From Opitutia bacterium UBA5964 (GTDB taxonomy: Bacteria > Verrucomicrobiota > Verrucomicrobiia > Opitutales > Coraliomargaritaceae): a stretch of DNA of 18,436 nt. Location of the stretch: the NCBI GenBank assembly GCA_002430605.1, contig DJBY01000054.1, positions 21,604 to 40,039 on the forward strand. Reading direction: 5' to 3'. Under the pieces are notes generated by a model. That model was given only the letters and a program-made list of their open reading frames with translations. It was not told the origin of the DNA and made no database searches. The translations under genes were made by a program, and so were the position numbers. Positions 1-6,406 of this stretch are shown here, in pieces (within the stretch, counting starts at the first letter, position 1; each line of letters begins with the position of its first letter).

Positions 1-47
1 CGTGTGGATGTTTGCGCGTTTTGAAAATGATTAAATCGACAACGGTG

Positions 48-1430
48 CTATACTAGCTCGTCAAAGATGTCTTCGAGTGGGTAGCTCCAGATTTCGGAGA
101 GAGTTGGGTGGTACCAGTGCACTTTCAATAGATCGCGCACGTTAGCTTTGAGTGTGACGGCGACTGCCATGGCATGGATTAGCTCGCCAGCATCTTTGCC
201 GACGCATTCTGCACCAAGCACCACGCCGCTGCGATCGGCGAAGACTTTGACATAGCCGTATTTAGCTTCCATGAGGATAGACTTGCCGTGGTCGTCGAAG
301 GGGTAGTCGGCGGCCAAATAATCGATGCCTCGTTCCTTGAGCTGATTCTCACTGAGTCCGACCGCGCCAATTTGTGGATCGGTAAAAACGACGCCGCAAA
401 GGCTGTCGTAGTCGACCCGTTCAGCGCCACGACCAGTGGCGTGTTTAGCAGCGGTTTCACCCTGCAGAATGGCGACGTGCACGATTTCGTGCGGACCAGC
501 GACATCGCCACAGGCATAGACGCGGGCATTGCTGGTCTGCTGCATGGCGTTGCAGTTGATGTGGCCACTGGGGAGTGTACTGATGCCAGCAGCGGTCAGT
601 CCGAGGCCGTCCGTTGCGGGACGGCGACCGAGGGCATTCAGCAGATGCGGCGCGTCGACGGAGACCAGCTTGCCTTCGTGCTCGAAGCTCACGCTGAAGT
701 TGTCATCGCGGTATTGCACGGATTTGAGCTTAGTCCCGGTATAGAGCTGGATGCCTTCATCGCGGAATTTCTGCTCGATCACCTCGGCGGCTGACGAGGA
801 GACTTCTTTTAATATGTGAGGGCTGCGTTGAATTTGGATCACTTCGCTGCCGATGCGGCGCATGAACTGTGCAAGCTCACAGGCGACGATCCCGCCGCCG
901 AGGACAATCACTTTTTCGGGTTTGAAATCGAGATCGAGCACATCGTCACTTGTCCAAAAAGGGGCATTGTCGAGTCCCGGTATCGGCGGCGCGGATACGA
1001 CAGAACCAGTGGCGACCATAAAGTGATCGGCGCTGAGGCGGGTGCCATCATCCAACTGGATGGTGCGGGAGTTAATGAAGCGTGCGCGGTTGCGAAAAAG
1101 GGTGAAGCGGTCGCCTTGAAGTTGCTCCTGCCGATAATCTGAAAACTCTTTAATGATCTTCAACTTGCGCTGGTGCAGTGCGGCCATATCGACGGTGGCT
1201 TGTGGTATATTGAGGCCGAAAGTCTTATCATGTTGCGCAAGGTGTAGCACTTCCGCGGAGTAGATGAGGGTCTTCGAGGGCATACAGCCGCGTAGTATGC
1301 AGAGGCCGCCAAGTTGGTCGGCATTGTCGATGATGGCGACTCGGTTAAGCGTTTCGCGGGCGGTGCGGGCTGCGGCATAGCCGCCGCTGCCGCCGCCGAT
1401 TACAATGTAGTCAAAGTGTTGTATTTTCAT
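48..1430 (-). CDS. FAD-dependent pyridine nucleotide-disulfide oxidoreductase (dihydrolipoyl dehydrogenase-like)
   Basis: Cytoplasmic flavoprotein of 460 residues that should pass electrons between NAD(P)H and a dithiol/disulfide substrate through a redox-active cysteine pair. Visible: N-terminal FAD dinucleotide fold (VIGGGSGGYAAARTA, residues 10-24); redox motif GGLCILRGCMPSK with C44 and C49 spaced as in dihydrolipoyl dehydrogenases; second nucleotide fold with GGGIVACELA (178-187); ACGDVAGPHEIVHVA FAD-contact segment; C-terminal HPTLSE with H441 and E446, the catalytic His-Glu pair of the family. Length is typical. The residues between the cysteines (ILRG) differ from the usual VNVG/LNRG, and no E2 or pyruvate/oxoglutarate dehydrogenase gene lies nearby, so a paralogue (soluble transhydrogenase-, mercuric reductase- or orphan lipoamide dehydrogenase-like) is possible. 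ATG at 1428-1430, only 13 nt behind the preceding membrane-protein gene, so probably last in its operon. Fold and chemistry secure; substrate unknown. Confidence 0.93.
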   Translation of the reverse strand: MKIQHFDYIVIGGGSGGYAAARTARETLNRVAIIDNADQLGGLCILRGCMPSKTLIYSAEVLHLAQHDKTFGLNIPQATVDMAALHQRKLKIIKEFSDYRQEQLQGDRFTLFRNRARFINSRTIQLDDGTRLSADHFMVATGSVVSAPPIPGLDNAPFWTSDDVLDLDFKPEKVIVLGGGIVACELAQFMRRIGSEVIQIQRSPHILKEVSSSAAEVIEQKFRDEGIQLYTGTKLKSVQYRDDNFSVSFEHEGKLVSVDAPHLLNALGRRPATDGLGLTAAGISTLPSGHINCNAMQQTSNARVYACGDVAGPHEIVHVAILQGETAAKHATGRGAERVDYDSLCGVVFTDPQIGAVGLSENQLKERGIDYLAADYPFDDHGKSILMEAKYGYVKVFADRSGVVLGAECVGKDAGELIHAMAVAVTLKANVRDLLKVHWYHPTLSEIWSYPLEDIFDELV

Positions 1431-1443
1431 ATGGAAGAATGGT

Positions 1444-2925
1444 TTACTTAAACTTCTCGTGATATTTCTTGGTGTGAAATGGCACAGAACGAAGGTCTTC
1501 GTGTACGATTAGCTCTGGCTTGGTATCGACCTCATCGACTCGATTACGGCTGAGCTCGGCCCAGCGTAGCGCACTGAAAAAGATGATGAAAAAACTCAAG
1601 AATACCGCAGGTGACATAAATGGCGCATCGAAGCAGGCGCAGACGATGCATCCCACGCAACCGAACAGCATCTGGTTCGTCAGGTGGATGTCGTGTTGGC
1701 CTCTGAAGTAACGGATAGTCAGGTAGGCTATCAGGATGCAGAAAGGGAGGCATCCGATAATGCCGACTTCGGCTAAGGTCTGAAGGATGTCAGATGAGGC
1801 TCTGTCATGTCGGTTGCCCAGCAAGGTGTCGTCTGCGTAAAACGGAAGGAGATGCGAGAAGCTATCCACGCCCCAGCCGAAGAGCGGGCTGTCACGAAAC
1901 ATCTCGATTGCGGCGCGGCGTAGAGAGCTAGCTGATTGAGCATAGTCGTCGATTTGAAAGGCGCGGAAGATCCCGCCCGCAAAGGTGATGATACTGACGA
2001 GCGCGCTACATAGCGCGATGCTGATGCGGTTTGGATCTTTCGAGCTTACCAGGAAATGGATGGAGAGCATGAGTAGCATGCTCGAGAATGTGATCAGCAG
2101 GATAGCTGCGGGCCAGCGTGCTTGGACTAGAAAGCCAGTCGCTCCCAGCAGTGTAGCACCTGTGAGATACCACGAGCCGACGGATTTGACGAAGTTGTTA
2201 CCATCTTCGTAGCGAGTCGTGAGAAGTGCCATCGCGATGCAAGTCGAACTCCAGAGGAGTGCAAAGGCTGCCCAGTGCCCATCATATGGAAAAAAGGCGA
2301 AGAAATCGGACTGGCCCGTGCCTGCGGTGAACAGCGGGCTTTTGAGGCCGAGTGTTTTTTGCAAGTATCCCAGAATGGCAGCCAGCACCGCATTGAGGCA
2401 GAGCCAAGGCAGGATGCGTTCAAAGAAGGAGCGCGACTTGGGGACGATGAACAAGTTCATCGACACCATATAGATGGCGCCGATGCCGAGCACTAAAACC
2501 CATGTCGTGCTAGTGGTCGCTGAGACTGGGAGCCAGTGGTTCACTTCCGTGATGGTTAAATATAATTGGTTCTCGATTTCAAATTGGCTTAACGGATCTT
2601 GTAGCAAACCTGCAGTAAATTGCAGTGCAATGAGCCAAGCTGGTGCCGAAAATAGCCAGAATCGAGTCCATAGGGCGTCGATAAAAAACGGGTGCGTGCG
2701 CTCGTGCATCTTAAGGATGCCTGGGCCACCGCAGCCGACAATGAGGAAGAACCCTAGCACCCAAAACGAGCGAGGATCGGCAAACCAAGTGGAGGCCACT
2801 GCGGTGAGGAGGATCGTCCAGAAGAGCAGCCCCTCGGCTGGGGTGAATGTGTCGCGCAGTAGTTGCTCGCGCGGTCTGAGTTGTGTTTCTTCTTCTTCCA
2901 CTGGTGTTTTAAATATGTGATTCAA
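1444..2925 (-). CDS. O-antigen ligase/polymerase-like polytopic membrane protein (Wzy_C type)
   Basis: Inner-membrane protein of 493 residues with about ten to twelve hydrophobic segments from residue 33 to 460 and short charged ends. The second half carries the hallmark of the O-antigen ligase/polymerase (Wzy_C) family: a periplasmic-loop segment AIEMFRDSPLFGWGVDSF, a following loop with ASSDILQTLAEVGIIG, then the last membrane helices. Such proteins transfer or polymerise lipid-linked glycans at the outer face of the inner membrane, but family members also include exopolysaccharide polymerases and protein-O-glycan ligases, and the substrate cannot be read here. No glycosyltransferases or flippase lie in the window, which is unusual for this family. 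The start is a TTG at 2923-2925, six nt after the DJ-1 gene stop; the next in-frame ATG is about 70 codons downstream, inside the membrane region, so TTG (or the GTG eight codons later) must be used. Family assignment is from motif memory. Confidence 0.8.
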   Translation of the reverse strand: MNHIFKTPVEEEETQLRPREQLLRDTFTPAEGLLFWTILLTAVASTWFADPRSFWVLGFFLIVGCGGPGILKMHERTHPFFIDALWTRFWLFSAPAWLIALQFTAGLLQDPLSQFEIENQLYLTITEVNHWLPVSATTSTTWVLVLGIGAIYMVSMNLFIVPKSRSFFERILPWLCLNAVLAAILGYLQKTLGLKSPLFTAGTGQSDFFAFFPYDGHWAAFALLWSSTCIAMALLTTRYEDGNNFVKSVGSWYLTGATLLGATGFLVQARWPAAILLITFSSMLLMLSIHFLVSSKDPNRISIALCSALVSIITFAGGIFRAFQIDDYAQSASSLRRAAIEMFRDSPLFGWGVDSFSHLLPFYADDTLLGNRHDRASSDILQTLAEVGIIGCLPFCILIAYLTIRYFRGQHDIHLTNQMLFGCVGCIVCACFDAPFMSPAVFLSFFIIFFSALRWAELSRNRVDEVDTKPELIVHEDLRSVPFHTKKYHEKFK

Positions 2926-2931
2926 TAAAAG

Positions 2932-3477
2932 TTAGCTGGGTAAGCAGATGGTCTCGGCGATCTTATCCGCAGTGGCTTGGTCGGTTAATTGGCTGACCAG
3001 TTGCAATGCAAATTCAGTTGCTGTACCAGCTCCGCGCGAAGTGATGATGTTACCGTCTTGTACGACTGTTGCATCGATCGCTTCAGTGAGTTGGTCTTCG
3101 GCGGTGGGGTGGCAAGTGTAGCGTAGGCCGGCAGTTCGGCCAGCATCGAGTAAGAGTAATGGCGCGGCACAGATGCAGCCGATCAATCGATTGGCGGCTT
3201 GCTGTTGCTGGAGTAGTTGGCAAATCAAAGGGTGTTTGCGAATCTGCATGATGCCCGGGCCGCCTGGCAGTATGATGGCGTCGAAGCTGTCCTCGGCAAC
3301 ATCGGCTAGAAGGTGCGTCGCTTGCAGGGTGATGCCACTACGGCCTGTTACGAATCGAGAGTCGTGGAGGGCTGCTTGCACCACTTCGACTCCTGCTCGA
3401 GAGAGTAAGTCGATCGGCGTGACCGCTTCGATTTCTTCAAAGCCGGGGTGGAGTATAATGAGTGCGCGTGTGCTCAT
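2932..3477 (-). CDS. DJ-1/PfpI family protein (YajL/ThiJ-like)
   Basis: A 181-residue cytoplasmic protein of the DJ-1/ThiJ/PfpI superfamily. Visible: conserved glutamate in GFEEIEAVTP (E17, matching E18 of human DJ-1), the IILPGGPG loop (68-75), nucleophile elbow GCICAAP with C103 as the reactive cysteine (C101 two residues before), and a C-terminal SRGAGTATEFAL segment that supplies the usual Gly-rich contact. Length is that of single-domain DJ-1/YajL proteins. These proteins act as glyoxalase/deglycase-like or redox-protective enzymes; which activity applies is debated for the family and cannot be decided here. The ATG (3475-3477) overlaps the stop of the upstream alpha/beta hydrolase as ATGA (3474-3477), indicating translational coupling, and the O-antigen-ligase-like gene follows after six nt. 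Confidence 0.93.
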   Translation of the reverse strand: MSTRALIILHPGFEEIEAVTPIDLLSRAGVEVVQAALHDSRFVTGRSGITLQATHLLADVAEDSFDAIILPGGPGIMQIRKHPLICQLLQQQQAANRLIGCICAAPLLLLDAGRTAGLRYTCHPTAEDQLTEAIDATVVQDGNIITSRGAGTATEFALQLVSQLTDQATADKIAETICLPS

Positions 3478-4304
3478 GGTTTAATGGAGTGCACTTCTTT
3501 GATAAAAGGCAAAACTGTATCCCAATAAATCGGTCCAGCGATTTGTATTAAATTGTGATGCCCAGCGCCTTCGACCCAAAGCTTGTGTTTTTCGCCCTGC
3601 AATGCGGCCCAATTTTGCTTCGCATGACTGATCGTCACGGTCGTATCGAGCATACCGTGGATGATGAGCGTCGGGCAAGTGATCGCAGTGCGCAGGCGCG
3701 CCAGATTGTCGAACTTGTCCCAAGGCAGGAATGTAATGCCCGTCACCACGCGGAAGGCAGAGCTAAAGGCGCCATCCAGTATCAGCCGGTCGATCGGGTA
3801 GCGCTCGGCCAGCCAGCACGATGGGCCACTGCCGAGCGAGCGCCCGTAGAGCGTAATTTGCTCTGGGGCAAAGTTGAGGGTCTGTGTGGCATAGGTATAG
3901 GCGGCATCGGCTGCGGCATAGGTGCCGGCCTCGCTCGCTTTGCCTGAGCTCGTGCCATAACCAGGGTAGTCGTAGGCGAGCGCAGAGATGCCTGCGGCTT
4001 GAAAGACTTCGAGATAATGGCGAAGCATGCCGATATCCACCCCATTGCCATGGCTATAGAGCATCAGGCGTTGTGCTGCGGGCGCCTCCAAATACGTCGC
4101 GGTGATGACTATACCGTCGCTGGCCTTGAGTTTGAAGGTTTCTGGGCCATCCACGTAGCTGCTGGGCACATGCGGGAAGATCATTCGATCTGCAAAGCTC
4201 GCAGCATAGATGACTCCACTGAGGTAGATGAGCCCGAGTGCGACGAGTAGGAGCAGCGAGATGTTGACGATCATTAGTTTCGTTTGACTGCAAGAAAATG
4301 GCAT
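3474..4304 (-). CDS. Membrane-anchored alpha/beta hydrolase (ABHD13/17, Bem46-like)
   Basis: Serine hydrolase of the alpha/beta fold with an N-terminal membrane anchor. Numbering from the longest possible frame (TTG at 4349): hydrophobic helix 27-50, oxyanion segment LYSHGNG (97-103), DYPGYGTSSG (127-136), nucleophile elbow GRSLGSG with S171, acid D235 in HGMLDTTV, and histidine H264/H265 in GAGHHNL. This order and spacing fit ABHD13/ABHD17/Bem46-type hydrolases; likely substrates are esters or acyl-thioesters, not identifiable here. Three starts are possible: TTG 4349, ATG 4304 and ATG 4274. I report 4304; relatives usually start only a few residues before the membrane helix, which also allows 4274. 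No Shine-Dalgarno sequence helps. The downstream DJ-1 gene overlaps by 4 nt (ATGA). Confidence 0.9.
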   Translation of the reverse strand: MPFSCSQTKLMIVNISLLLLVALGLIYLSGVIYAASFADRMIFPHVPSSYVDGPETFKLKASDGIVITATYLEAPAAQRLMLYSHGNGVDIGMLRHYLEVFQAAGISALAYDYPGYGTSSGKASEAGTYAAADAAYTYATQTLNFAPEQITLYGRSLGSGPSCWLAERYPIDRLILDGAFSSAFRVVTGITFLPWDKFDNLARLRTAITCPTLIIHGMLDTTVTISHAKQNWAALQGEKHKLWVEGAGHHNLIQIAGPIYWDTVLPFIKEVHSIKP

Positions 4305-4392
4305 TTCAACACTGTTAAAAACACGGTTCTGCAGCGGGATCAAATGCAATTCGGCTGAAAACGACCAGTGCGTCGCTCAATAAATGATGCGC

Positions 4393-5064
4393 TTAGCGAA
4401 TCGCTTTTTGCAGCGGGCACTGCTCGACATCGATTCGAGTGCCGTCTCGGTAGCTCTGGAGGAGTCGTTTCGATTCTTTGGCCAGCCCACGACGCACTTC
4501 GCGGCGAGCGCCTTTTTCTCTGGGGATATGCATATTATCGTAGGCAGTCGTTTGATGGCGTAGCCAAGCGATGATCGCAGCTTGGGCACGTTGTTCGATC
4601 GGAATACGCTTGGTACGTGCCACGGTGCCACTGCCCACTGGCGTGGCGTGCTGGCTAATTAACGCGGCCATACGATCTGCCAGAAGACGGTAGCGCGGAT
4701 GGAAGTTGAGGGTGTCGCGTAGCGCAGCGGTAAAGTCTTCGCTGTAGGCGACTTCCTGTTGAGCGCGACGGGTGCGCCCAGCTTCAAGCTTTTTGGTGTA
4801 AGCGGGGTCCGCACGCTCGCACTCTAGTATGATACGCAGTGACTCGATCCGATCCGCTGGTGCCCAGATCCCGCGTGAAAATTCTTTGCGGCCTTTTTTC
4901 TCTTTCACTGTCCAAGTAGGGCCGTCGTGCTTGATCCGCCGACTCAGTGCCGCATCGCCGGGTGGTAGTAGCGCCCAGCCTACCGGCACAGGTAGCAGTT
5001 CCGCTTGTATGGTGAATACGTGCCGCGCTTTGGGGGCGGGACGAACGATCAGAGATTCGGGCAT
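4393..5064 (-). CDS. DUF2293 domain-containing protein
   Basis: A basic 223-residue protein with no signal peptide or membrane helix. The C-terminal half (about residues 115-208) matches what I recall of bacterial DUF2293: RIPIEQRAQAAIIAWLRHQ, TAYDNMHIPREKGARREVRR, then LAKESKRLLQSYR. The N-terminal half includes PVPVGWALLPPGDAALSRRI and KEKKGRKEFSRGIWAP, a WALLPPGDA-type segment commonly seen in front of this domain. The domain has no established biochemical function; its abundance of Arg/Lys would suit nucleic-acid binding, which is only a guess. First gene of the minus-strand run. The gap to the hydrolase is 88 nt (to ATG 4304), so it may be cotranscribed or separate. ATG at 5062-5064; no Shine-Dalgarno sequence upstream. 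Confidence 0.85.
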   Translation of the reverse strand: MPESLIVRPAPKARHVFTIQAELLPVPVGWALLPPGDAALSRRIKHDGPTWTVKEKKGRKEFSRGIWAPADRIESLRIILECERADPAYTKKLEAGRTRRAQQEVAYSEDFTAALRDTLNFHPRYRLLADRMAALISQHATPVGSGTVARTKRIPIEQRAQAAIIAWLRHQTTAYDNMHIPREKGARREVRRGLAKESKRLLQSYRDGTRIDVEQCPLQKAIR

Positions 5065-5573
5065 GGTGTTTAAAATGAGAAGTTCGTAGATGAATCTTAA
5101 AAAGGAGCCAGCAGGCAGAAGTTAGTGACTGAAGAACAGAATCAGTAATGAATGGCTAAGTGCCGAGCGGGAATGGCTGATTTTTTGAGATGTTAGGGAG
5201 TGTGTTGCGTGAGGCTCCTTTGCCAAACCTTCGTATTAAAAAAATGAAATGGCTTGAGGATGAAGTTGGAGCAGTGGGCGCAGGCTAAATGGGACGGGAC
5301 GACCCCCTGTTCGCCGCATTGCCGTCACCGTACGAAGATGTTGCTTGCTTATGCGACTGCGACCGAGCCGAAAATCATTCATGATTCTGTGCAAAGCCTA
5401 TGGTGTCAGGTCTCATTGCAATAATTACCAACGCGTTTGAGGCTTCTCAAGCACCTGCCGCGATTGCACTTGCGCTGAGGAATACTCTCAGTAAACGTGA
5501 ATCGCGTCCTTCAAAGTAGCACGGTAATATCCCATAATGATGTGCATTTGCTATCATTACAGAGTATAACTTT
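5065..5573. other. Gene-free intergenic stretch with inverted repeats
   Basis: This 509-bp stretch separates the divergent DUF2293 and Na+-pump genes. I see no convincing gene. It contains a perfect 9-bp inverted repeat, AAAGGAGCC (5101-5109) and GGCTCCTTT (5213-5221), about 100 nt apart; read on the minus strand the second arm is followed by T-rich sequence. Small hairpins lie at 5437-5450 (TTGAG, loop GCTT, CTCAA) and 5475-5491 (CTGAG, loop GAATACT, CTCAG). A sigma70-type promoter sits at 5510-5538. No riboswitch or known RNA family was recognised. Confidence 0.6.
5510..5538 (+). promoter_or_regulatory. Candidate sigma70-type promoter for the Na+-pump operon
   Basis: TTCAAA (5510-5515, four of six matches to TTGACA), a spacer of exactly 17 nt, and CATAAT (5533-5538, five of six matches to TATAAT). 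Initiation would fall near 5545, leaving a leader of about 30 nt before the ATG at 5574. Pattern match only. Confidence 0.4.
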
Positions 5574-5948
5574 ATGAACAATTTAGACTTTATTCTTGTC
5601 GTTAGCGGCTCAGAAGTATCTGCAAATACCTCAGCAACTTTAGAGATCGTAGGTGTCGGATTTATTTTCGTTATGGTGGTGCTGGCACTCCTTGCGATGG
5701 TGACTTCGGCGCTCGGCGCGATTTTTATTCGTTTCGATGCCAAAGCGGCTGCGAAGGCAGCGGCAGCAGCAACCGTTGCTGCTGCGTTGGTGCCGACTCG
5801 TACTTCGGACCCTGAGGCCCTAGACTATGAAGAAGACCCAGCATTGATTGCTGTGATTGCCGCTGCGGTGCACACCGTGATCGGTGATCGAGCGCATCGT
5901 ATCGTTTCGATTCGTCCAGGTGGCTCGGGCGAGGCTCAAAAAGGCTGA
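5574..5948 (+). CDS. oadG: Na+-translocating decarboxylase gamma subunit (OadG family)
   Basis: Small single-span membrane protein of 124 residues. It has the standard layout of OadG/MmdD-type gamma chains: a short N-terminal outside segment, one transmembrane helix (about 24-52, ending SALGAIFIRFDAK), an Ala/Lys-rich linker, and a C-terminal segment DPALIAVIAAAVHTVIGDRA-HRIVSIRP that resembles the C-terminal part of fused gamma subunits (AVIAAAI...HRIVSIR). In known pumps this subunit holds the alpha and beta subunits together; in oxaloacetate decarboxylase the C-terminal tail contacts the carboxyltransferase and binds Zn2+. It is first in a three-gene plus-strand cluster, with the biotin carrier 79 nt downstream. 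The leader before ATG 5574 shows only a weak purine stretch (CAGAG). The symbol is a family name; the substrate could be oxaloacetate, methylmalonyl-CoA or another. Confidence 0.87.
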   Translation: MNNLDFILVVSGSEVSANTSATLEIVGVGFIFVMVVLALLAMVTSALGAIFIRFDAKAAAKAAAAATVAAALVPTRTSDPEALDYEEDPALIAVIAAAVHTVIGDRAHRIVSIRPGGSGEAQKG

Positions 5949-6027
5949 CGCCAGATCGTCTCTTCGCACCGTGTAAGCGAGATTCTATTTCAAAACAAAA
6001 CAACGATTTAAGAAAGCTATAATTAAC

Positions 6028-6375
6028 ATGAAACGGTTACGTATAAGTGTAGAAGGAAAATCCTACGATGTAGAAGTGGAGCTCTTGGATGAGGGCTCGA
6101 CCGCGCCAGCCCGACCATCGAGTGCCGCCGTCGCCGCGAAAGCGCCTCCAGTAGCTGCTGGCGAAGGAACTGTCACGAGCCCATTGGCGGCTGTCGTTGT
6201 CTCGGTCGATGTGGCAATTGGCGATGTTGTCGAAGAAGGGCAAACCGTTATCACGCTCGAAGCGATGAAGATGAATACAATCGTCTCCGCAGCAAGCGGT
6301 GGCACTGTCTCGGCGATTCACGTTAGCCCAAGCGACGCAGTCGAAGAAGGGCAAGCAATGGTCACTCTAGCATAA
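6028..6375 (+). CDS. Biotin carrier protein of Na+-translocating decarboxylase
   Basis: A 115-residue biotin carboxyl carrier protein. The N-terminal part (MKRLRISVEGKSYDVEVE) and an Ala/Pro-rich flexible linker (25-46) precede a biotinyl domain (47-115). The biotinylation motif EAMKMN contains K81, 34 residues from the C terminus, the usual distance. The two half-barrels can be seen as TSPLAAVVVSVDVAIGDVVEEGQ and a mirrored SGGTVSAIHVSPSDAVEEG. It carries the carboxyl group from the carboxyltransferase to the membrane beta subunit, where decarboxylation is coupled to Na+ export. It lies between gamma and beta genes as in methylmalonyl-CoA decarboxylase operons, where the biotin carrier is also a separate small protein (MmdC). 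The beta gene starts 31 nt downstream. Confidence 0.94.
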   Translation: MKRLRISVEGKSYDVEVELLDEGSTAPARPSSAAVAAKAPPVAAGEGTVTSPLAAVVVSVDVAIGDVVEEGQTVITLEAMKMNTIVSAASGGTVSAIHVSPSDAVEEGQAMVTLA

Positions 6376-6406
6376 GTATTTAACGTTTACTCCAAGACTT
6401 ACACAC

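Noticed and set aside
288..794. 168-codon plus-strand frame
   Set aside because: Lies wholly antisense to the disulfide oxidoreductase gene, whose motifs are intact in the minus frame.
2474..2920. 148-codon plus-strand frame
   Set aside because: Antisense to the O-antigen-ligase-like gene; low-complexity Ser/Arg composition and no recognisable domain.
5289..5384. 31-codon plus-strand frame (starts MGRDDPLFAALPSPYED) in the long spacer
   Set aside because: No ribosome site, no recognised family, too short to support without conservation data.
5565..5570. TATAAC just before the oadG start as a -10 box
   Set aside because: Only about 4 nt from the ATG, so transcription would start inside the gene; the 5510-5538 pair is better placed.
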